This document shows, in pieces, positions 59,048 through 64,000 of a stretch of DNA of 64,000 nucleotides. This DNA is from Prevotella sp. (GTDB taxonomy: Bacteria; Bacteroidota; Bacteroidia; Bacteroidales; Bacteroidaceae): assembly GCA_017651265.1 (NCBI GenBank), contig JAGCDO010000059.1, forward strand, positions 1 through 64,000, written 5' to 3'. Within the stretch, counting starts at the first letter, position 1; every line of letters begins with the position of its first letter. The position numbers and the translations under genes were made by a program. Under the pieces are notes generated by a model, which made no database searches, was not told the origin of the DNA, and saw only the letters and a program-made list of their open reading frames with translations.

Positions 59048-61675
59048 TTACTTATTGATGATTTTCTTACCGTTCTGGATGATGATGCCCTTATAGCTGT
59101 CGTTCACCTTACGTCCGAAGAGGTCGTAGCTGCCCTGCTGTGAGGCAGCATCGTTGTTGATGTCAATGATGCCAGTGGCTGTATTGCTGAACTGGATCTT
59201 GTCGATATTACAGTTAGAACCTGTAATCACGATACGAAGAATCTGCTCTCCGGCCTCCAGTGGTTCACTCAGTGTTCCCTCCACTACTCTGTAGGTATCC
59301 CAGCTGTTATTACCAGTCTGAGGAACCCTGATGTCAGCCAGCTTCGTAATCTTACCATTCTTATTCAGGTTGATAGAGAAGCCTGAATTGTTAACACCAG
59401 AAGAGACGGTGGCCTTGAAGGAATAGTTTCCTGCTTCCTGTACATCGATGGTGTATTCCACCCATTCGCCAGTACTTGTATAACCGAGGGCCCTGCCGTT
59501 ATTACCATTTACGATATCCACGCCTTCGCTGGCTCTGTAGTTGGCATCGCCTTGGTTCTGAGTATCGTTATCATGATAAGCAGCGCCTTCACCACCCTTG
59601 TCATAATACTCAGTCTGAAGAGTTCCAGGAAGAGTAGCGGGCTTACCAGCTGTGAACGGCTCACGCTTAGCAGTCACTTTCAGTGTATAGGATGCAGAAT
59701 TAGAATGACCTTCAGCATCTGTAGCGATTGCCGTAACGGTAACTTTACCATTTCCTGTAGGTTCATATTCAACGGTGTAAGGAGCTTCAGTCAGCGTGGC
59801 AACCAGCAGGTTGTTGATATACACCTTCACGTTATTGATGGTACTTGTCTTTGAAGAAGCATCCACTGTGATAGTGGCTTTCTCGCCTCCAAGTATTTCA
59901 ACAGGTGAATCAACAAAGCTAACACTGATATTCTCATCCTGTTCTTCTTTCTGGAACGCTATACTCTTGATATAGAAACCACCCTTGTCGATATTCAGAC
60001 AGATTCTGTGTTGACCAGCAGTCAACGGCATCTTCAATTCTCCATGCATCACCTGGAAGTCGGTTGTACTACCTGTATTTGGCACTGCAATGAAATCAGA
60101 AAGATACTTCAGTCCGTCGAGAGAATACTCTGCCAGGTGGAAGACACCAGATGAGCTTGTTGAGGCAACCTCAGCATCGAACGAATAGATGCCATCTTCC
60201 TTCACGTTAACCGTATATTCCATCCAGCCGTCTGATTGCATGGATGATGTGCCAGTGCGAGATGCTTTGTTGTAAGAAACAGTTTGAGCACCTTTATCGA
60301 ATTCAGTCACATTAATAGTACCAGGCAGTTCAACCGGAGCTCCATTGAAAGGCTCTCTCAGCTCGGTTGAATTGAGTACGTTGAAGCGTGAGTAACGCTC
60401 GTAGGTAGAGCCATCGGTAGCTGTAATGACAGCCTTCAGCTCCTTCCATCCTGCTTCAGCATCTGCGGGAACAGCATATTCCGTCAGATAAGGAGCCTCT
60501 GTCAAGGTGGCAATCAGCTCTTCACCCACATAGAGGTCGATCTTTTCGATAGTCTTGGTGGCCATGCTTGCACGAAGTTTGATAGGCAGCTTGTCGCCTT
60601 TTGCCACATTCATGTCTGCCGGTCGGATATAAACAGAAGCCTCTTTCTTCATTCCAGGGAACGGACTCTTGGCATTCTTGGCTGCATCACTTTGCATATA
60701 CTCACGCAACCAAGTCATGGCAGGACGGTCCTTACCGTTCTTGATGATACCCGAGTTGCTTACCCATGTAGCACCATGGATATATCCCCAGATGGTGACA
60801 CCGGCACACTGCTCAGCTTCCCACATAATAGGGAAGATATCTTCATATTGTTTCTTTTGTTTATTGTCATCAGCGATGTCAATATCCAACTCCGTGATAT
60901 ACATCGGCATCTTCAATCCGTCATTCAGCGTTTTCATCGAGCTTTTCAGTTTATCCACGCTGATATCATTCACATCATGCGACTGGTTTCCGTAGGCATC
61001 AATAGGAGCTCCGAAATCACGCAACGTCCTGACAAGTTCAAGATAGCTATTGGTGTCATGCTGGAAGGTGTTGAAGTCGTTGTAGATCAAGATAGCATCG
61101 GGATAGCGCTCATAAGCCATTTCAAAGGCCCTGATAAGCCAGTCGTAACCGGTTTTGCCACCACCGCCCAACGACTCCTTCATCAAGGGGTTGCCCTGCT
61201 GGTGCATACCTACTGCTTCGTTCACCACATCAATCATGGGCAGCTCAGGATACTTTTTCTTCACGGCATCAAACCATGTGACAATGGCTTTATAGCGCTC
61301 GCTGATGGACAAGCTGTTACTAAACCAATTGGGATACTGTGCTCCCCAAACGAAAGCATGGAACTTATAGGTGAACCCATATTTCTTAGCATAGTTAAAG
61401 GGAGTGTCGCATCCCCAGTTGAAACTACCTCTTGTTCCTTCAACCGATCCCCACTTTGATTCGTTCTCAGGGGTTACTTGGTTCCAGAGCTTGTAATACG
61501 GATCTACTCCGCCTCCAGCATCCATCTGGTACCTTGTTGTGATGTTCCCAAGGAACTTATCAGGGTTAGACGACAACTGGGCATTGACTTTCATCGGAGA
61601 AAGGCAAGCCAACATGGTTACGAAACAAAGAGTTCTCTGTTTTCGAGAGCGTAGTAAGGTAGAAATTTTCATCAT
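59048..61675 (-). CDS. Multidomain GH10 endo-1,4-beta-xylanase
   Basis: 875 aa. An N-terminal signal (to about residue 32, ..SPMKVNA) precedes the GH10 barrel at about 36-345: WNQVTPENESKWGSVE, MIDVVNEAVG (acid/base Glu153), DAYGNQSHDV, MYITELDIDIAD (nucleophile Glu262). Next come an Ig-like domain about 350-440, a CBM6-like module about 445-580 (DGWMEYTVNVKEDGIYSFDAEVAS, CLNIDKGGFYIKSIAF), a second Ig-like about 590-670 and a second CBM6-like about 685-835. The tail YDLFGRKVNDSYKGIIIQNGKKIINK suggests T9SS export and surface attachment. It cleaves xylan outside the cell. Confidence 0.95.
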   Translation of the reverse strand: MMKISTLLRSRKQRTLCFVTMLACLSPMKVNAQLSSNPDKFLGNITTRYQMDAGGGVDPYYKLWNQVTPENESKWGSVEGTRGSFNWGCDTPFNYAKKYGFTYKFHAFVWGAQYPNWFSNSLSISERYKAIVTWFDAVKKKYPELPMIDVVNEAVGMHQQGNPLMKESLGGGGKTGYDWLIRAFEMAYERYPDAILIYNDFNTFQHDTNSYLELVRTLRDFGAPIDAYGNQSHDVNDISVDKLKSSMKTLNDGLKMPMYITELDIDIADDNKQKKQYEDIFPIMWEAEQCAGVTIWGYIHGATWVSNSGIIKNGKDRPAMTWLREYMQSDAAKNAKSPFPGMKKEASVYIRPADMNVAKGDKLPIKLRASMATKTIEKIDLYVGEELIATLTEAPYLTEYAVPADAEAGWKELKAVITATDGSTYERYSRFNVLNSTELREPFNGAPVELPGTINVTEFDKGAQTVSYNKASRTGTSSMQSDGWMEYTVNVKEDGIYSFDAEVASTSSSGVFHLAEYSLDGLKYLSDFIAVPNTGSTTDFQVMHGELKMPLTAGQHRICLNIDKGGFYIKSIAFQKEEQDENISVSFVDSPVEILGGEKATITVDASSKTSTINNVKVYINNLLVATLTEAPYTVEYEPTGNGKVTVTAIATDAEGHSNSASYTLKVTAKREPFTAGKPATLPGTLQTEYYDKGGEGAAYHDNDTQNQGDANYRASEGVDIVNGNNGRALGYTSTGEWVEYTIDVQEAGNYSFKATVSSGVNNSGFSINLNKNGKITKLADIRVPQTGNNSWDTYRVVEGTLSEPLEAGEQILRIVITGSNCNIDKIQFSNTATGIIDINNDAASQQGSYDLFGRKVNDSYKGIIIQNGKKIINK

Positions 61676-61718
61676 GTTGTTTTTAAATGATAATTGTTAG
61701 TAAGTACATATTACGTTG

Positions 61719-61726
61719 CAAAGATA
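61719..61726 (-). promoter_or_regulatory. -7 promoter element (TATCTTTG) for the xylanase operon
   Basis: CAAAGATA on plus reads TATCTTTGC on minus, 43 nt before the xylanase ATG at 61675. Confidence 0.65.
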
Positions 61727-61794
61727 TAAAAAACTTGTTATAGTTGTTTTGTAAATCGTAATAAAAATGTTATTCTGTGAATCATTTCTTACTG

Positions 61795-61813
61795 AAAAAG
61801 CCCGATAACGGGC
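61795..61813 (-). terminator. Second terminator after the CoA-transferase gene
   Basis: On the minus strand GCCCG-TTAT-CGGGC is followed by TTTTT (plus-strand stem 61800-61813, A-run 61795-61799). Confidence 0.8.
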
Positions 61814-61822
61814 ATACATGAT

Positions 61823-61901
61823 AAAAAAACTACGAGAGAATTTATGAGGAAGTGGCATACTTTCTGATGGAAAGTGCCATAGTTTCTCACAAATTCTCTC
61901 G
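61823..61901 (-). terminator. Long hairpin terminator after the CoA-transferase gene
   Basis: The plus-strand arms CGAGAGAATTTATGAG.. (61833 on) and ..CTCACAAATTCTCTCG (to 61901) pair over about 30 positions with several mismatches. On the minus strand the hairpin is followed by seven T (A-run 61823-61829). It is longer than needed for termination and may be a decayed inverted-repeat element reused as terminator. Confidence 0.7.
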
Positions 61902-61961
61902 AGAATGATTCAGTAAGTGCGCCACTTGGTGGTAGTATCTTACTTGCTATGTTTTGCCAAC

Positions 61962-63467
61962 TTACTTCACATACTCTGCAAAGTCGGTCAGCTTCATGTC
62001 GCCCTTGCGAGCCAATGTGTCGTGCATAGCGAAGGCGGCAGGCAGGTTATGACGCGTCTGTCCCATCTTCGCAATCTTCAGGTAATCCCACAGCAGCTGC
62101 TTGTAGTCGGGATGTGCACAGTTTTCGATAATGGTTTCTGCGCGCTGGATGGGGCCCTTACCACGAAGGTCGGCTACACCCTGCTCGGTTACGATAATGT
62201 TCACATCGTGCTCTGAGCTGTCCTGATGAGAGACGAACGGAACGATGGAAGAGATGACACCGCCCTTGGCCACTGACGGACAAGTGAAGATGGACAGATA
62301 AGCGTTGCGGATGAAGTCGCCTGAACCGCCAATACCGTTCATCATCTTCGTTCCACTGATATGGGTGGAGTTCACATTACCGTAGAGGTCGGCCTCGATG
62401 GCAGTGTTAATGGCAATAACACCTAATCGGCGAATAATCTCAGGACTATTGGAGATCTCGCTCTGACGCAGGGTGAGGTGGTTCTTGAAGTAGTCCATAT
62501 TGTCGTATACCTGCATCAAACACTCGTTGCTTACTGTCAGAGAGCAGGCAGAAGCATCCTTTACTCGTCCGCTAAGCATCATGGCCACCACGCTGTCCTG
62601 CAGCACTTCGGTGTAGATATTGAAGTCGGGCACATGCTTATCCTGTCCAAGTGCGCCGAGGATGGCATTGGCTGTAGAACCCACACCACTCTGCAGCGGC
62701 AGGAACTCCTTGGGGATACGACCCTTGTGCATCTCCTCTACGAGGAACTCAGCTGTAAGAAAACCAATCTTATCAGTAACAGGATCAGAATCCTTGAAAG
62801 CGCGAGCCTCATCGGGGATATTACATTCTACCACGCATACCACCTTCTCCTTGGGGATGGAAACGTAGGGTACACCGATGCGATCGCTTACATGCTCAAT
62901 GGGAATAGCCTTGCGGTAAGGCGGATCGAGTGGTTCATATACATCATGGATGTGCTTTGCGTTCGGATTGTGGAATGAGTTCAGCTCCAGAATCACATGC
63001 TTGGCCAGACGGGCAGCAGTAGGAGAGATACCACCTGCAGCAGTCAGGTATACATGATAGTCGTTACCTACTTCCTCAATGTCGCAAACCTCAAGGATAG
63101 CCCAGTCAACATCTCCATAGAAGCCATAGCGAAGCTCCTGTGCCATATGACTCAGGTGCAGGTCGTTATAGGGAATCTCACCCAAGTTGACGTGCTTGCG
63201 GAAATCGGGATTGGTGGTGTAAGGAGCACGATAAAGAATAGCCTGGGCATTGGCCAGGTCGCCATCAGTGCTCTGTCCTGTTGAGGCTCCAGTAAAGATT
63301 GCTACTTTGAATTCCCTTCCAGCCTCATGTTCGGCAACGGCGATTTTTGCTAACTCCTTTGTAGTGGCTTTGGCAACACCTGCAGGTGTGAAGCCACTCA
63401 TGGCGATATGGTCACCATTTTTAATCAGTGCTGCAGCTTCGGCAGCGGTCATACGTGTATAAGCCAT
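61962..63467 (-). CDS. Acetyl-CoA hydrolase/transferase family (succinate- or propionate-type CoA-transferase)
   Basis: 501 aa with both CoA-transferase class I-like domains: GDHIAMSGFTPAGVAKATTKELA near 18-40, FTGASTGQSTDGDLA near 58, LPLQSGVGSTANAILGALG near 257-275, NIYTEVLQDSVVAMML near 283 (catalytic Glu in YTEVLQDS), INGIGGSGDF-type block NGIGGSGDFIRNAYLSIFTCPS near 380, and a C-terminal VTEQGVADLRGKGP. It exchanges CoA between succinate, acetate or propionate. With frdCAB it fits succinate/propionate fermentation. Monocistronic, own promoter at 63504-63511. Confidence 0.92.
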   Translation of the reverse strand: MAYTRMTAAEAAALIKNGDHIAMSGFTPAGVAKATTKELAKIAVAEHEAGREFKVAIFTGASTGQSTDGDLANAQAILYRAPYTTNPDFRKHVNLGEIPYNDLHLSHMAQELRYGFYGDVDWAILEVCDIEEVGNDYHVYLTAAGGISPTAARLAKHVILELNSFHNPNAKHIHDVYEPLDPPYRKAIPIEHVSDRIGVPYVSIPKEKVVCVVECNIPDEARAFKDSDPVTDKIGFLTAEFLVEEMHKGRIPKEFLPLQSGVGSTANAILGALGQDKHVPDFNIYTEVLQDSVVAMMLSGRVKDASACSLTVSNECLMQVYDNMDYFKNHLTLRQSEISNSPEIIRRLGVIAINTAIEADLYGNVNSTHISGTKMMNGIGGSGDFIRNAYLSIFTCPSVAKGGVISSIVPFVSHQDSSEHDVNIIVTEQGVADLRGKGPIQRAETIIENCAHPDYKQLLWDYLKIAKMGQTRHNLPAAFAMHDTLARKGDMKLTDFAEYVK

Positions 63468-63503
63468 GATCTGATATTAAAATTGTATATTGATTATTTG
63501 GTG

Positions 63504-63511
63504 CAAAGGTA
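63504..63511 (-). promoter_or_regulatory. -7 promoter element (TACCTTTG) for the CoA-transferase
   Basis: CAAAGGTA on plus reads TACCTTTGC on minus, 37 nt before ATG 63467. Confidence 0.65.
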
Positions 63512-63604
63512 CTTCAAATCAGCGGGATTACAAAATTTCTATATATTTTTTTAGAATATCATGTCACAAATTCCGTTATATTACGTAATAAGGGTAAACA
63601 AGTC

Positions 63605-64000
63605 ATGATGACGCAAGAGGAATTCAAACAGGAAGTGAAACGGATCAGATCCCATCTGGTGACAACCGCCCAGCGGTATCTCCATGATGCCGACGAGGCG
63701 GAAGACATCGTACAGGATGTGCTGCTGCAGCTTTGGCAGATGATCGATACCTTGCGGATTCCTTTTGATTCCCTGGCTGGAATCCTAGTGCGAAACCGCT
63801 GTATTGACAAGGTGAGACGGCAAAAGCCCGTTGTACGGATGGAACAGCTGGTGGATGCTTATGAGGAAGATGTTGATCAAGACCTGCTGGAACGTACCAT
63901 GCGCATGGTGGAAACATTGCCTGATATGCAGCAGACCATTATCCGGCTCCGCCATATGGAGGGAATGCAGATGAGTGAGATAGCGCAGCTAACAGGCTCT
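63605..64000 (+). CDS. ECF-type RNA polymerase sigma factor (3' end beyond window)
   Basis: ATG 63605 (or 63608) opens a frame of 132 codons that runs off the window. Region 2: VTTAQRYLHDADEAEDIVQDVLLQLW near 19-44, with the DA(E/D)DIVQD(V/T) signature, then a region 2.4-like segment IPFDSLAGILVRNRCIDKVRRQ. Region 4: LPDMQQTIIRLRHMEGMQMSEIAQLTGS near 105-132. It lacks the extra domains of primary sigma factors, so it is an ECF factor; FecI-like members in Bacteroidota often pair with an anti-sigma gene downstream, which is not visible here. Confidence 0.88.
   Translation, partial: MMTQEEFKQEVKRIRSHLVTTAQRYLHDADEAEDIVQDVLLQLWQMIDTLRIPFDSLAGILVRNRCIDKVRRQKPVVRMEQLVDAYEEDVDQDLLERTMRMVETLPDMQQTIIRLRHMEGMQMSEIAQLTGS

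Noticed and set aside
1-64000. Insertion sequences, prophage, toxin-antitoxin, restriction or other defence systems, rRNA or tRNA genes
   Set aside because: I looked for transposase, integrase, nuclease and helicase motifs and for tRNA cloverleaf signatures and saw none I could support.

Overview
The window reads as a chromosome segment of a Bacteroidales anaerobe, most likely Prevotella or a close relative. Three things point there. Promoters follow the Bacteroidota -7 consensus TAnnTTTG. Many secreted proteins end in the short tail (Y/W)(S/F)(L/I)xGxKL...KGIYIxNGKKVIIK. The metabolic genes fit a succinate/propionate fermenter (frdCAB fumarate reductase and a succinate-type CoA-transferase), and there is a T9SS protein, PorZ. 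Xylanase, GH30 and GH97 genes suggest a plant-glycan-degrading gut or rumen species.

Layout. 1-85 is the 3' end of an AraC-type regulator. 138-9260 is a secreted/surface protein cluster: two beta-helix proteins, two 'YWID-repeat' proteins, GLUG and FISUMP-like modules, a 53-aa peptide and a fimbrillin-like lipoprotein. It has clearly grown by duplication and module shuffling. 9.3-10.95 kb holds two small genes, a striking 22-bp tandem palindrome array and an AT-rich DnaA-box cluster that is a candidate oriC. nadA follows, converging on a leftward operon leuS-yitT-rdgB-GT2-porZ. 19.6-24.7 kb carries a repeat-rich secreted protein and mutS. 24.8-31.1 kb carries lgt, ychF, pgeF, bcp and polA. 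31.2-38.4 kb carries a polyprenyl synthase and the leftward operon mnmG-apt-uvrC-dtd-mazG-deoC, in which two perfect parS sites flank apt. 38.5-42.3 kb is frdCAB, then murQ and two EamA transporters. 45.1-46.8 kb is a BspA-like LRR protein with a long, highly structured leader. 47.3-57.5 kb carries further 22-bp arrays, a GH30/Sde182-like fusion, a DNA-glycosylase-like protein, GH97, an M3 peptidase, an SH3 protein and LD-carboxypeptidase. 57.5-61.7 kb is a leftward xylanase-DUF3237-Gfo/Idh operon. The window ends with a CoA-transferase and a truncated ECF sigma gene.

The most interesting signals are non-coding. (1) Four tandem arrays all have an exact 22-bp period but belong to three sequence families: 9827-9936, 24754-24819, 47263-47314 and 47442-47522. 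(2) The leader of the LRR gene (45339-45491) has a multi-stem fold that is mutually exclusive with a strong terminator hairpin just before the start codon, so it looks like an unrecognised attenuator or riboswitch. (3) A candidate replication origin (DnaA boxes, 10.58-10.97 kb) lies 25 kb from a pair of parS centromere sites. Family names and residue roles come from memory; coordinates, repeats and pairings were read by eye from the sequence, and no search or folding program was run.
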